Source of the DNA: Bacillus coahuilensis m4-4
GTDB taxonomy: Bacteria; Bacillota; Bacilli; Bacillales; Bacillaceae_K
Reading direction: 5' to 3'
DNA: 47,048 nucleotides
Assembly: GCF_000171615.1 (NCBI RefSeq)
Contig: NZ_ABFU01000052.3
Coordinates: 1 to 47,048, forward strand
Made by a program: the position numbers and the translations under genes. The notes under the pieces are model-generated. The model saw only the letters and a list, made by a program, of their open reading frames with translations. It searched no databases and was not told the origin of the DNA. Position 1 is the first letter of the stretch. Each line of letters begins with the position of its first letter. Shown here in pieces: positions 18,145 to 27,220 of this stretch.

Positions 18145-18857
18145 TGGTAACACTTGATCACATTTCACATGCCTATGTGACAAAGCAGCAAACTACTCTT
18201 GCATTAAAAGATGTTTCACTTTCTATTCAAGAAGGGGAGTTTGTATCGTTCATCGGACCGAGCGGGTGTGGGAAAACCACACTCCTTTCTATCATAGCAG
18301 GACTAATCAAGCCAACGGAAGGACATGTGAAATACGTTTCGAACAAAGGAATTACCGGCTATATGCTTCAACATGACTATTTGTTCCCATGGAAAACGAT
18401 AAATGAAAACATTTTACTTGGCTTATCCCTTAAAGGAAGCATAGAGAAGGCGGATGAGGAGTTAGCCCACCGACTATTAAAAGAAGTAGACTTACTCCAT
18501 ACGAAAGACCTTTATCCTTATCAGCTCTCAGGTGGAATGAGGCAGCGAGCAGCTCTTGTACGGACGCTAGTTGTTCAACCTTCTATCCTACTCTTGGATG
18601 AACCATTTTCTGCGCTTGATTATCAAACAAAACTAAAGCTAGAAAATTTAGTAGTAGATTTACTAAAGGAGTACGGAAAAACTGCTATATTGGTTACACA
18701 TGATATTGGGGAAAGCATTGCGATGAGTGACCGTGTGTTTTTATTCTCTCCCAATCCAGGTAGGCTTCATAAAGAGTTTGTCATTCCTGACACTTTAAAA
18801 GACCTTACTCCATTCGAAGCAAGAAATCATCGTGAGTTTCCTTCCTTTTTCAAATAG
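18141..18857 (+). CDS. ytlC: ABC importer ATPase YtlC
   Basis: A 238-residue nucleotide-binding subunit of the SsuB/ThiZ group. Walker A is GPSGCGKTT (about residues 39-47), the signature is LSGGMRQR (about 134-141), Walker B is ILLLDEPFSALD (about 153-164) and the H-loop is LVTHD. It powers uptake together with the YtlD permease and YtlA. It overlaps ytlA by 4 nt and is followed 21 nt later by ytlD, so all three are one transcription unit. The frame is intact. Confidence 0.94.
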   Translation: MMVTLDHISHAYVTKQQTTLALKDVSLSIQEGEFVSFIGPSGCGKTTLLSIIAGLIKPTEGHVKYVSNKGITGYMLQHDYLFPWKTINENILLGLSLKGSIEKADEELAHRLLKEVDLLHTKDLYPYQLSGGMRQRAALVRTLVVQPSILLLDEPFSALDYQTKLKLENLVVDLLKEYGKTAILVTHDIGESIAMSDRVFLFSPNPGRLHKEFVIPDTLKDLTPFEARNHREFPSFFK

Positions 18858-18878
18858 TATGGAAGGAGATGGAACAGC

Positions 18879-19685
18879 TTGAAACAAAATCTACATGAGT
18901 TACACCAACAGTATCTCTCAAGCTTGCAGAAGGAAAAGCGAAAGGTTTTGTTCTATCAGGTTCTGATTTTTGTTGTTATTTTTTAGTCTGTGGGAAGGGG
19001 CTAGTTATATGAGATGGATTGACCCACTCATCTTTAGTTCACCTTCTAGCATCTTTTCCCTATTATTTGAAAAGCTATTGGATGGGACCCTAGTTCAACA
19101 TGTATATGTTACTGTCTTCGAAACCATTGGTGGATTCCTATTAGGAACTTTACTTGGCACCCTTTTTGCCGCTATTCTTTGGTGGTCTCCTACCTTATCA
19201 AAAGTGTTAGATCCCTATCTTGTTATCTTAAACGCCATGCCCAAAGTTGCGTTAGGTCCCATTTTAATTGTTGCTCTTGGTCCAGGTTTACAAGTATTAT
19301 AGCAATGGGTACCTTGATATCTTTAATTATCACAACCATTGTTATTTATTCTGCTTTTAAGAGCGTGGATGAAAATTATACAAAAGTGTTAAAAACCTTT
19401 GGTGCTACAAAACATCAACTATTCTCTCAAGCCATTTTACCTGCATCATTCCCTACAATTGTTTCTACATTAAAGGTGAATGTGGGGTTGTCATGGGTAG
19501 GGGTTATTGTAGGGGAATTTCTTGTGGCAAAACAAGGACTTGGCTACATGATCATTTACGGTTTCCAAGTGTTTAATTTCACCCTTGTGCTGCTTTCTCT
19601 CCTTATGATTGCTGTATTTGCAACCATTATGTATAAACTAGTAGAGATGACAGAAAAGAGGCTGATGAAACATTATCAGTCATAG
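18879..19685 (+). CDS. ytlD: ABC importer permease YtlD (two frameshifts)
   Basis: A BPD_transp_1-type permease with about six membrane segments. The coupling-helix EAA-like loop is [20 protein letters not shown]. The start is read as TTG at 18879 behind GGAAGGAGATGG, giving [11 protein letters not shown]. Two frameshifts interrupt it: an extra T in a T5 run near 18967-18971, and a missing A near 19290 (CAAGT for CAAAGT, restoring G-L-Q-S-I-I-A-M-G). Together they restore 268 residues, a normal length for the family. They also cancel in total length, which is what random errors can do; a pseudogene cannot be excluded. A terminator follows at once. Confidence 0.88.
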
Positions 19686-19718
19686 TGCATTGTCCTATAC
19701 AAGGGCAATGTTTTTTAA
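19686..19718 (+). terminator. Terminator of ytlD inside the ytkD 3' end
   Basis: GCATTGTCC / GGGCAATG with a 6-7 nt loop, then TTTTTTAATT on the plus strand. It overlaps the last codons of the convergent ytkD gene. Confidence 0.82.
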
Positions 19719-20167
19719 TTGTTGATAGGAAAATTTTATAACATCATCTTTCATATAAGGGCTAAAGGTCTGGTCCTGAATGAGGGTTAATAGATTCCCA
19801 GAACATCGAACAGGTCCCTCGGTTTCTAAATAAGACTCCTTTTTTCAAGTCTTTCAACTTCCCCGAAAAATACTCGTTTCACAAAGGGACGATCACCTTG
19901 ACCAACTTGATACTCTGCAATTGGCATTAACCGTGAAAGAATCGCCCCTGTTTCTTCATATACTTCTCGTCGAGCTGCTTCTTCGGTTGTTTCTCCACTT
20001 TCGATTTTTCCTCCTGGAAACTCGACCCCTCGTTCTTTGTGCTTTGTAAATAACCAATCCTCGTCCCATTTCGTTAAAACAAGCACGTCGCGCGGAGGAA
20101 AAGAAAACTGATTGAACTGTGTAGAGAATTTTACTAATTCACCTTGCAAATCATAAAATTGTTTCAT
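19695..20167 (-). CDS. ytkD: Nudix nucleoside triphosphatase YtkD/MutTA (one frameshift)
   Basis: A Nudix hydrolase with the box G-x5-E-x7-R-E-V-x-E-E-x-G: it starts at GGKIESGE and ends at REVYEETGA (about residues 51-74). B. subtilis YtkD hydrolyses oxidised purine nucleoside triphosphates such as 8-oxo-dGTP and sanitises the nucleotide pool. The frame breaks near 19842-19847 after ...VERLEK; lengthening an A6 run to A7 restores K-E-S-Y-L-E-T-E-G-P and continues to a stop at 19695, giving 157 residues (B. subtilis 158). The C-terminal part was identified by translating past the break. The end is convergent with ytlD and shares its terminator. Confidence 0.88.
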
Positions 20168-20239
20168 CTAGCTCCTCCCCCCTCCAATATATACAGTATA
20201 CTATTCAAGATGAAAGAGGAAAAGAAAGTGAACATATGA

Positions 20240-20266
20240 AAAGAATAGCCAATCGGCTATTCTTCC
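20240..20266. terminator. Hairpin at the 3' end of the 112-aa gene
   Basis: AAGAATAGCC / GGCTATTCTT, a 10-bp stem with a 4-nt loop that includes the stop codon region. The T tail on the minus strand is weak (TTCTTTTC), so termination is plausible only. Confidence 0.55.
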
Positions 20267-20594
20267 ACATCTTCATATTTCCAGTCTAAAATACCCATTT
20301 TTCAATATGCGCCTTCGTCTCTTCATTGCCAAGCTCATGTATTAATTTGTAAGAGAGCTGCAAGTTTTTATCATAGGCATCATTGGGTCGGTCATAGTGA
20401 TATTGCAAATATGGAACATGTGCCCTGAAAAAAGCTTGCCAGTCTGTAGAATAATTTTGATCAAATACTTCTCTAAGCTTCACTATTTCATCATTGGTTG
20501 CTTCAATTTGAAAATCCCACGGAGAATCTGTAGAAGACGTAGAAATCTCACCTGAAGCAATTCCAACATAGTACGTCCTTTTACTCTCAGTCAT
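20257..20594 (-). CDS. Conserved Bacillaceae protein, often called hydrolase (one frameshift)
   Basis: A protein of about 112 residues, soluble, with motifs SPWDFQIEATNDEIVKLREVF and NYSTDWQAFFRAHVPYLQYH. Homologues I remember in Bacillus are annotated only as small hydrolase-like proteins; no catalytic triad is visible, so no function is claimed. The frame ends early at E-K-W-V-F-stop. Changing an A5 run near 20302 to A6 gives E-K-M-G-I-L-D-W-K-Y-E-D-V-E-E and a stop at 20257, which fits the family tail as I recall it. It is a separate gene on the minus strand between ytkD and ytkC. Confidence 0.72.
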
Positions 20595-20641
20595 AGCATC
20601 ACCTCAATTTCTTACTCTTCTTTTCTCCAATATAGGATTTT

Positions 20642-21058
20642 CTATTCTTTTTCATTAGAATTTGTTTTATCTTTTAGGAGTTTTATTTTATCTGTTAATG
20701 CTTGCGGAATGGGTACTCCAGCCCTTCCTGCGTTTTCAATGATGGAAATGAGCTCATTTATAAGATAAAATATGATAACAACATCTCGGATCATGGTAGA
20801 ACCAGATCCCGATAACTGATCGGCAAAGTTTGCTACAGCGATCACGGCAAAAATAAGGCCTTTTCTTCCTATGCGCTTAAATCCATATGAACTGCTTAAT
20901 TCACCATTAATACCACTAGCAATAATACCTGAAATATAATCTACAAGCATGGCTGCAACTAATATTGATAGCAAATAGGACCATCCTCCAAATAAAAACA
21001 TGAAGACAGATAGCAAGACAGAGATGATTCCAATAAAAAATGTTTGCAATAACAACAT
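20642..21058 (-). CDS. ytkC: Holin-like small membrane protein YtkC
   Basis: A 138-residue protein with about three to four hydrophobic segments and a charged C-terminal tail (KIKLLKDKTNSNEKE). It fits the phage_holin_4 / BlyA-type holin family; AAMLVDYISGIIASGI and YGFKRIGRKG are typical of that family. In phages such proteins form membrane lesions that release an endolysin. Here no endolysin or phage gene lies nearby and the gene is in the same place as B. subtilis ytkC, so it is a resident chromosomal gene of uncertain role, possibly autolysis. GGAGAT precedes the ATG. Confidence 0.85.
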   Translation of the reverse strand: MLLLQTFFIGIISVLLSVFMFLFGGWSYLLSILVAAMLVDYISGIIASGINGELSSSYGFKRIGRKGLIFAVIAVANFADQLSGSGSTMIRDVVIIFYLINELISIIENAGRAGVPIPQALTDKIKLLKDKTNSNEKE

Positions 21059-21244
21059 CTCCTTTCTTTCTACTATATGAAAGAATTCTTACTGATGAAC
21101 TAGGGAGCTGCTAAATTATTGTTGGTCTTTTGAAAGAATGTGCATATTTGGTTAATAAAATTTGAAAAGGGTATATACTATTTATAAAGAAGTCTTTTTA
21201 TAAATGCGTATGAATACTCAAACAACCTAAGGTGGTGAGCAGAT

Positions 21245-21493
21245 GTGAAGCTAGTGGATGAGTTATACGAGATGTATAAAGGCAAACTTCGTGGAACAGA
21301 AGAAGACTTAGATATGATTACGTTAACCGTTTTAGAACACTTTGACAGAAGTGAACTCATAGAATTAATTGAAGATATGAAGCAAGAAGAATTGGAATAT
21401 TTCATCAGACTATACATAGTAGAGACACTTAAAGAAAAAATCTTAAATGAAGAGAATGCAGAAGAACGTAATAGTGCAAAACATCTTCACTAA
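21245..21493 (+). CDS. Small acidic conserved protein (DUF6154-like)
   Basis: An 82-residue acidic, largely helical protein starting at GTG behind AAGGTGGTGAG. The sequence opens VKLVDELYEMYKGKLRGTEED and continues with DMITLTVLEHFDRSELIELIEDM. It resembles the DUF6154 family of Bacillaceae; the assignment is from memory and tentative. No membrane segment or catalytic motif is visible. It stands alone between the minus-strand ytkC and dps and has its own terminator. Confidence 0.72.
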   Translation: MKLVDELYEMYKGKLRGTEEDLDMITLTVLEHFDRSELIELIEDMKQEELEYFIRLYIVETLKEKILNEENAEERNSAKHLH

Positions 21494-21494
21494 T

Positions 21495-21530
21495 AAAGGA
21501 AATGGCCGAAGAGCCATCTCCTTTTTATTT
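21495..21530 (+). terminator. Terminator after the 82-aa gene
   Basis: AAAGGAAATGGC / GCCATCTCCTTT hairpin followed by TTATTTTT. Confidence 0.85.
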
Positions 21531-21582
21531 TTGGCTTTGTTAAACAACCCTCTTTAACAGAGCTAAATTTTTTTATTCATAC

Positions 21583-21613
21583 AAAAAAAGCGCTAAAGAA
21601 AAGCGCCTTTTTC
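21583..21613. terminator. Small hairpin with T runs, possible dps terminator
   Basis: AAAAAGCGC / GCGCCTTTTT with a 9-nt loop. It lies about 110 nt beyond the dps stop, so assignment to dps is uncertain. Confidence 0.5.
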
Positions 21614-21724
21614 GTTTGGAGGTCTATTTCAACTCTTACTCGGGTAATAAGAGATGAAAACGATAACAAAGTTTCCCCTCTATCATACCAAAATTTTCTG
21701 TCTAGTAAAATTATTTATTCAAAA

Positions 21725-22171
21725 TTAAACCCTTTTACCTAAAAACGACTGAAGCATCCATACATGTTTCTCTAATCCCTTGTGAATAGCTAGTAGCATA
21801 TCACCTGTTGTTTCATCATCAACCTCAGATGCAAGATCCATACCTTCTTTTACTTCTGAAATAAGTTTCGTAAAATCACTCACTAGTGCCTCAACCATCT
21901 GCTCTGCCGTTTCTGAACCATTGGCTTCTTCAATACTAGCCCATTCTAATGATTCTTTCATGGTTGCGACAGGAGAACCACCAAGTGCTAACAGTCGCTC
22001 CGCTAGCTCATCGATATGAACGCCCGCTTCTGTATACAGCTCTTCAAATTTTTCGTGCAGTGTAAAAAACTGTGGTCCTTTAACATACCAATGGAAATTA
22101 TGTAATTTCGTATAGAGTACAGTCCAGTTTGCTACTTGTAAGTTTACTTGTTTCATTAATTTTTCTGACAT
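21725..22171 (-). CDS. dps: Dps ferritin-like DNA protection protein
   Basis: A 148-residue miniferritin. The inter-subunit ferroxidase site is visible as [20 protein letters not shown] near residues 24-43 and [14 protein letters not shown] near 52-65, giving the conserved His, Asp and Glu ligands. Dps stores iron while consuming hydrogen peroxide and protects DNA in stress and stationary phase. A probable SigB promoter lies upstream; no PerR box was seen. It sits in the ytkB (dps) position of the B. subtilis order. The ATG follows GGGAGGAATAAAAT. Confidence 0.93.
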   Translation of the reverse strand: MSEKLMKQVNLQVANWTVLYTKLHNFHWYVKGPQFFTLHEKFEELYTEAGVHIDELAERLLALGGSPVATMKESLEWASIEEANGSETAEQMVEALVSDFTKLISEVKEGMDLASEVDDETTGDMLLAIHKGLEKHVWMLQSFLGKRV

Positions 22172-22208
22172 ATTTTATTCCTCCCTACTATTTATCTACT
22201 GTATTCTT

Positions 22209-22233
22209 ATACCACTTGTAGATCGAAATAAAC
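22209..22233 (-). promoter_or_regulatory. Candidate SigB promoter of dps
   Basis: Minus-strand GTTTAT (22228-22233), a 13-nt spacer, then TGGTAT (22209-22214). This is close to the SigB consensus GTTTAA-N12-15-GGGTAT. It lies about 40 nt upstream of the start codon. B. subtilis dps is a known member of the SigB general stress regulon. Confidence 0.6.
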
Positions 22234-22291
22234 CAATTGAAAACCAAATTCATGATACACTAGAGAAAAGAACATGATGGAGGTTGGTTTT

Positions 22292-22448
22292 ATGGCATAC
22301 ACTATTGTATTAATTATCTCGATTGTTATTATCTTTGTGGTCATTGCAATTAGTGCATTAACCACTAGTAAAGCATACTCCTATCAGCACACGATTGATC
22401 CTACACCAACAGATGATTCCTCCAAGCAGGATGAAGGAAAAAAAATAA
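22292..22448 (+). CDS. ytzI: Small single-pass membrane protein YtzI (end frameshifted)
   Basis: A protein of about 51 residues with one N-terminal membrane helix (AYTIVLIISIVIIFVVIAISA) and a short charged tail containing TSKAYSYQHTIDPTP, which matches the YtzI family as I remember it. The ATG at 22292 follows GGAGG at good spacing. The tail reads D-E-G-K-K and then runs on through the luxS terminator; shortening the A8 run to A7 places a TAA at 22446-22448 and gives the usual size. It lies between dps and luxS, as in B. subtilis. Function unknown. Confidence 0.72.
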
Positions 22449-22477
22449 AGGGCGCCCACTTAGGACGTCCTTTACAT
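22446..22477 (-). terminator. luxS terminator
   Basis: Minus-strand AAAGGACGTCC / GGGCGCCCTTT with two mismatches and a 5-nt loop, followed by ATTTTTTTT. It overlaps the end of ytzI. Confidence 0.8.
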
Positions 22478-22951
22478 TTAGCCAAATACTGTACGAAGGT
22501 CTTCTTTTGACTGAGTTAACCAGAAATTCATTAATTTCTTAGCTCCTTCTAAATCGTGAAGCTTCGCTTGACCGCATTGTTTTTCATTTGCCGCTGGAAT
22601 CTCTTCAATCAGTACTGCATCTTTCATTGTGGCATCAAGTAGGTCAATAATTTCGTCGACCGTAGGTTCACCACTAACCACTAGATAGTAGCCTGTCTGA
22701 CACCCCATTGGCGAAATGTCAATAATATCAAAGTGATCATACTTTTCTGCATGTGTACGAATGTTAAACGCCAATAAATGTTCCAGTGTATGGATGCTAT
22801 CCGGCTTCATCGCTTGTTTATTTGGTTGACAAAAACGAATATCATATTTATTTACGATTCCATCTGTTCCTACTTTGTGAACTCCACAATGTCTAACATA
22901 AGGAGCTTTTACTGCATTATGATCTAATTCAAAGCTTTCTACTGAAGGCAT
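22478..22951 (-). CDS. luxS: S-ribosylhomocysteine lyase (AI-2 synthase)
   Basis: Cleaves S-ribosylhomocysteine to homocysteine and DPD, the precursor of autoinducer-2, and recycles the methyl-donor cycle fed by metK. It has 157 residues, the same as B. subtilis. Metal ligands are seen in HTLEHLLAF (HxxEH, about residues 54-58) and in the Cys of [15 protein letters not shown] (about 126). The ATG at 22951 follows AAAGGGAGAGTG; a GTG two codons upstream is less well spaced. No AI-2 uptake (lsr) genes are in the window, so a metabolic role is certain and a signalling role is only possible. Confidence 0.97.
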   Translation of the reverse strand: MPSVESFELDHNAVKAPYVRHCGVHKVGTDGIVNKYDIRFCQPNKQAMKPDSIHTLEHLLAFNIRTHAEKYDHFDIIDISPMGCQTGYYLVVSGEPTVDEIIDLLDATMKDAVLIEEIPAANEKQCGQAKLHDLEGAKKLMNFWLTQSKEDLRTVFG

Positions 22952-23088
22952 AGTCACTCTCCCTTTCTTACAATCTAATTTTTATTGTACCTTAAATTCC
23001 GAGTAATTTCATCAATTTAATCCGAAAAGAGAATATTACCACTTTTGTTGATTTCATGGTACTATTTCTTCATAAGGAGTGAACGAAC

Positions 23089-23322
23089 ATGCTATCAAAA
23101 CTATTCATTTTCCTCATAAAAATTTATCAACGTGTGATTTCTCCTCTAAAACCTCCATCCTGTCGATTTTATCCAACTTGCTCTCATTACGGTGTGGAAG
23201 CCATTCAAAAACATGGGGCAGTAAAAGGTGGTTGGCTTACAATCAAACGCATTAGCCGTTGTCACCCGTTTCATCCAGGAGGATTCGATCCTGTTCCAGA
23301 GAAAAAATCAAATCCTTCTTAA
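23089..23322 (+). CDS. ytjA: Membrane protein insertion efficiency factor YidD
   Basis: A 77-residue YidD (haemolysin-domain) family protein. It shows an N-terminal amphipathic/hydrophobic helix and the signature [19 protein letters not shown] with three conserved Cys counting RCHPFHPGG further on. YidD helps YidC-dependent insertion of membrane proteins. It is the same neighbour as in B. subtilis (ytjA beside luxS). AAGGAGTG precedes the ATG. It is monocistronic, with its own terminator. Confidence 0.93.
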   Translation: MLSKLFIFLIKIYQRVISPLKPPSCRFYPTCSHYGVEAIQKHGAVKGGWLTIKRISRCHPFHPGGFDPVPEKKSNPS

Positions 23323-23353
23323 AACCAACTGTCTTGGCAGTTGGTTTCATTTA
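23321..23353 (+). terminator. ytjA terminator
   Basis: AAACCAACTG / CAGTTGGTTT stem with a 6-nt loop followed by CATTTATATTT. Confidence 0.85.
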
Positions 23354-23445
23354 TATTTCTCCCCAAATCTTCTTCTATTTGTATAATATCCCAATCATTG
23401 ATGATACTAACAGCATATTAAAGACCGTAAAAAGGGGTTATTCAT

Positions 23446-24801
23446 ATGGATGATTTAGTACTGGCTCGATCGCTATTTGGTATGACCATGGGTGTTCATA
23501 TCATTTTTGCTACGTTAGGTGTAGGTATTCCACTTATGGTGTTGGTCGCAGAAATTCTTTATCAGCGAACGAAGGATTCTGATTATGCTGTAATGGCCAA
23601 ACGATGGACAAAAGCCTTTGCCGTCTTACTTGGAGTGGGCATTCCAACAGGAACAATTGCAGGTGTCCAATTATCTCTATTATGGCCGGGATTTATGGAA
23701 GTCATCGGGAGAGTCATGCCACTACCATTTCAAATTGAAATTTATGCGTTTTTCTTAGAAGCATTATTTATGTCAATCTATGTGTATGCGTATGATAGAC
23801 TATCTCCATTTATGCGTATTTTTAGTGTTACCCTTGTATCTTTAGGAGCTTTAGCATCAGCTGTATTGATTACAAACGTCCACGCGTTTGAAGGAACACC
23901 TGCTGGGTTTCGTATTGAAAATGGTGTCATTGTCGATGTTGAGCCTTGGAAAGCTTTTTTTAATCCTAGCTTTTTCAATACGGCAGGTCATGTTGCTCTT
24001 TCTGCATATATGACTGGGGCCTTTGTCATTGCTTCTGTAGCAGCTTATAAAATGCTACGTGAGGGTTTTGGTTCAAAGCTATATGCATTCCACCGAAAAG
24101 CATTAATGGTGTCTTTACTTCTTGGGGGGATTTTTTCATTTTTCACATCGATTAATGGCCATGAGTCAGCTCAGCTATTACATGAATATCAACCGGAAAA
24201 ACTGGCAGCTGCTGAAGGCTTATTTGAAACTCAAACACATGCACCACTAGCAATAGGAGGCTTCACAAATCCTGAGACTCAAGAGGTAGAATGGGGGATT
24301 GAAATCCCTTGGGCTTTAAGTTTTTTAGCAGGGAACAGTTTTGATACAGAAGTTATCGGATTAAATGATTTTCCAGAAGAATATTGGCCACCATTATTTG
24401 TTCACACCTTATTTAACGGGATGGTTATCATTGGATCTTTACTTATTATGCTTTCTCTCATTGCCTATGTATGGAACAAGCTACTTAAAAAGCCACAGTT
24501 TCCTAAATGGCTCATGTGGTCTTTTGTCGCATCGGGCCCGCTATCTTTAATCGGGATTGAATTCGGCTGGATATTTGCTTGTACAGGAAGACAACCCTGG
24601 ACAATCTACAGAATGCTAAGCACAGAAGATTCTGTTACCGCATCTGGGAACTTTGGGACGTTATTCGTCTTATTTGCTGTCATGTATGTGATTCTGATGT
24701 TATCTGTTGTGCTTGTTCTTTTATACTATTTCAAAAGAAATCCAGTTGAAGAAGATATCCGTAAGCACCACGAACAAAATGATGTAACATTGTCAACTTA
24801 G
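23446..24801 (+). CDS. ythA: bd-type quinol oxidase subunit I (YthA/CydA-like)
   Basis: A 451-residue CydA family protein with about nine membrane segments. It opens RSLFGMTMGVHIIFATLGVG, carrying the first haem-ligand His. GRQPWTIYRMLSTEDSV is the conserved GRQPW segment near residue 384. The Q-loop is short, as in the cyanide-insensitive YthA branch rather than the long-loop E. coli type. It oxidises menaquinol and reduces oxygen in the membrane. It is followed 15 nt later by ythB, and together they would form the oxidase. AAAGGGG precedes the ATG. No Rex operator was found upstream by eye. Confidence 0.92.
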   Translation: MDDLVLARSLFGMTMGVHIIFATLGVGIPLMVLVAEILYQRTKDSDYAVMAKRWTKAFAVLLGVGIPTGTIAGVQLSLLWPGFMEVIGRVMPLPFQIEIYAFFLEALFMSIYVYAYDRLSPFMRIFSVTLVSLGALASAVLITNVHAFEGTPAGFRIENGVIVDVEPWKAFFNPSFFNTAGHVALSAYMTGAFVIASVAAYKMLREGFGSKLYAFHRKALMVSLLLGGIFSFFTSINGHESAQLLHEYQPEKLAAAEGLFETQTHAPLAIGGFTNPETQEVEWGIEIPWALSFLAGNSFDTEVIGLNDFPEEYWPPLFVHTLFNGMVIIGSLLIMLSLIAYVWNKLLKKPQFPKWLMWSFVASGPLSLIGIEFGWIFACTGRQPWTIYRMLSTEDSVTASGNFGTLFVLFAVMYVILMLSVVLVLLYYFKRNPVEEDIRKHHEQNDVTLST

Positions 24802-24816
24802 AAAGGAGTCTTTCGA

Positions 24817-25855
24817 ATGACTGATTCATTGTTAGCCGTTACTGTCATATGGGGATTTGTGTTTATCTATGCATTTATGGGCTCCATGGATTTTGGAGCA
24901 GGCTTTTGGTCTATGGTTTACATTAATCGAAAAAAAACCAATGCTACGAATATTGCCAATCGGTATTTATCTCCAACTTGGGAAGTGACGAACACCTTTA
25001 TCGTTGCAATTGTCGTAGCGATTTATAGTTTCTTCCCTGGTGCTGCTTTCACATTTGGAACCGTTCTATTAATTCCTGGTTCCATCATACTCTTGTTACT
25101 TTCTATTCGAAGTGCCTTTATGGTGTTCTCTCATATAGCAGATGATTACCGGGAAATCCTAACCTATATTTCAGGAATTACTGGCGTATTAATTCCTGGA
25201 TTTTTAATTAGTGTGCTTCCCGTTTCACATGGAGGCTTTGTTGACTTTGAAAATAATCAACAACTTAAGCTTGTGGAGCTTTTTACCTCACCGAATGAGT
25301 ATGCCTTTTTAGGATTTGGTATAGCTAGTACCTTATTTCTATCTTCTTTGCTACTGGCTGATTATTCTAAGGCGTCAGATGATATGGAAGCTTATGAGGT
25401 GTATCGCCGAGATGCACTCATTACAGGACCAATCTCACTAATCATGGCCTTTCTCATTATGATTACATTAAAAAATGAAGCGCTATGGCTTTATGAAGGT
25501 ATGATAGAAAAACTTCCTTTACTCTTACTTTCCCTTCTATTTTTTCTTTATAGCAGGATTAGGTTTAGTCATTAAGGACCGGAAAGGACAAAGAGGAATG
25601 CCGAGATTATCCATGATTTCTATCACTTTACAATATATGCTTGCAAGTCTTGTGTATGGACAGGCTCATCTACCCTATCTAATTTATCCAGAGGTCACGA
25701 TTACTTCTGGGTTTACGGATCCTAATTCCTTTAAAGCCGTTTTTACTACCTATATTTTTGGGTTTGCCATTCTATTTCCTGGCTTTATTCTTTTTTTTGG
25801 TAGTTTATTCATGAATGACAAACGGTACTTAAAGGGTAGAACGAAAAAACATTGA
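24817..25855 (+). CDS. ythB: bd-type quinol oxidase subunit II (YthB/CydB-like, one frameshift)
   Basis: A CydB family membrane subunit with about eight hydrophobic segments; FIYAFMGSMDFGAGFWSM near the N-terminus is the family signature. The frame breaks near 25540-25552, where one extra T in the TTTTTTCTTTA stretch turns L-F-F-L-I-A-G-L-G-L-V-I-K into L-F-F-L-Y-S-R-I. Removing one T yields 345 residues. AAAGGAG precedes the ATG. It is co-transcribed with ythA. The small DUF1540 gene 57 nt downstream may be read from the same transcript. Confidence 0.9.
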
Positions 25856-25911
25856 TTATTTTTCTTCTTTCAGGGTATAAACAAGTAAGACCCGAAAAGG
25901 AGTGAATATCA

Positions 25912-26064
25912 ATGGCAAAAGATGTACGATGCGAAGTGAATAACTGCCTTTACTGGGAATCAGGAAATCAATGTGGCGCTGAGCGAATTATTGTAAAAGC
26001 TTTGAATGGTAAAAAAGCAGAGCATTCTAAAGAAACTGATTGTGAAACGTTTGAAGCTGTATAA
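25912..26064 (+). CDS. DUF1540 small cysteine-rich protein
   Basis: A 50-residue protein read from ATG at 25912, with AAAAGGAGTG upstream. It contains the DUF1540 pattern of four Cys: VRCEVNNCLYW, NQCGAE and DCETF, which suggests a small metal-binding site. Such proteins are common in Bacillus and Clostridium and some are spore-associated, but the function is unknown. The gene is short and sits between ythB and the convergent menC, sharing a bidirectional terminator with menC. Confidence 0.85.
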   Translation: MAKDVRCEVNNCLYWESGNQCGAERIIVKALNGKKAEHSKETDCETFEAV

Positions 26065-26070
26065 ACAACG

Positions 26071-26107
26071 TTAAAAAACTCGGAAGGACTCCCTGCCGAG
26101 TTTTTTG
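26071..26107. terminator. Bidirectional terminator between DUF1540 gene and menC
   Basis: AAAAAACTCGG / CCGAGTTTTTT with a 12-nt loop and T runs on both strands. Confidence 0.92.
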
Positions 26108-26113
26108 GTTCAT

Positions 26114-27220
26114 TTAGTCTAGTGTATAAACGTTCTCTCGAATCGTAATCTCTTGTACTCTGTTTAAATTGATCTCGTACCCTATACCCGGTTGTTCTGT
26201 TACTTCCGCCCAACCATTTTCCACAACAATCTCTGGTAGGACAATATCTTCTTCCCAGTAACGAGAGGAAGATACGATATCACCTGGAATCGTAAATCCA
26301 TCTAAAGTAGATAATGCCAGGTTAAATGCTCTCGACACACCAAATTCAATCATTCCACCACACCATACTTCTAACCCATTTTAACACAATAGTCGTGTAC
26401 GTTTATTGCTTCTGTTACCCCACCTAAACGAGAGATTTTAATATTGATCACGTTACAGCTGTTCAATTCCCATGCACTCTTTACATCAAGAAGAGATGAT
26501 ATACTCTCATCTAGGCAAATAGGTGTATTCATTATCGCTTGAATGTGCCGATGTTGAACAATATCACAAGCATCTAATGGCTGCTCAATCATTAATAATC
26601 CCAGTGTATCAAACTCCTTTAGTATAGGGATATCATCTAAAGTGAAAGATGAGTTGGCATCTGCTAGGATATCTAATAAAGGAAAGCGAGCTTTTATTTG
26701 CTTAATCACATCTAACCCATTTTGGGGACTAATTTTTACTTTTATACGTGAATACCCCTCATTTAAAAATTGTTCGGCTTGGTCTAGCGCTTCAGCTGTG
26801 TTACTTGCCGCAATAACTGCTCCGCATGGTACTCTTTTTTTACTCCCTCCCATCACTCTCCATAATGGTAGCTTCTGCAGCTTAGCATACAAGTCCCACA
26901 CTGCCATTTCAATTGAAGCCTTTGCCATTTGATTTCCTTTTGATTGATTGAAACAATTGGTGTACATCTCTTGGGTGTTCGATAGTGGATCTCAAAAGTC
27001 TAGGAATTAAAAGAGAACTTAGTATAGTATAGGCCGATTCAATGGTTTCTTCTGTATACCAAGGAGTTTCAAAGGCTAAACATTCACCGTATCCTGTTTC
27101 CCCTTCTGCCTTCACTTCTACTAAGATAATTTTCCGTTCATTTACCGTTTCTAATGCCGTAACAAATGGTTGTTTAAGCTTCATTTTAAGAAGACGTAAC
27201 GATACCTGCTCAATCCTCAT
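26114..27220 (-). CDS. menC: o-Succinylbenzoate synthase (two frameshifts)
   Basis: An enolase-superfamily enzyme that dehydrates SHCHC to o-succinylbenzoate in menaquinone synthesis. Visible: the catalytic Lys in RIKVKISP, then metal ligands in LADANSSF, MIEQPLD and CLDESI, and the later Lys in INIKISRLGG. Two frameshifts occur. Near 26936-26942 an A4 run should be A3 (restoring I-K-G-N-Q-M-A-K). Near 26374-26379 a G3 run should be G4 (restoring K-M-G-L-E-V-W-C-G-G-M-I-E-F-G). The corrected length is 368 residues; B. subtilis has 371. The ATG overlaps the end of menE and follows GGAGG. It is the last gene of the men operon. Confidence 0.93.

Noticed and set aside
20642..21058. Holin-like ytkC as a prophage remnant
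   Set aside because: The gene is in its normal B. subtilis context and no other phage gene is nearby.
22478..22951. luxS as evidence for an AI-2 quorum system
   Set aside because: No receptor or lsr uptake genes are in the window; luxS is explained by the methyl cycle.
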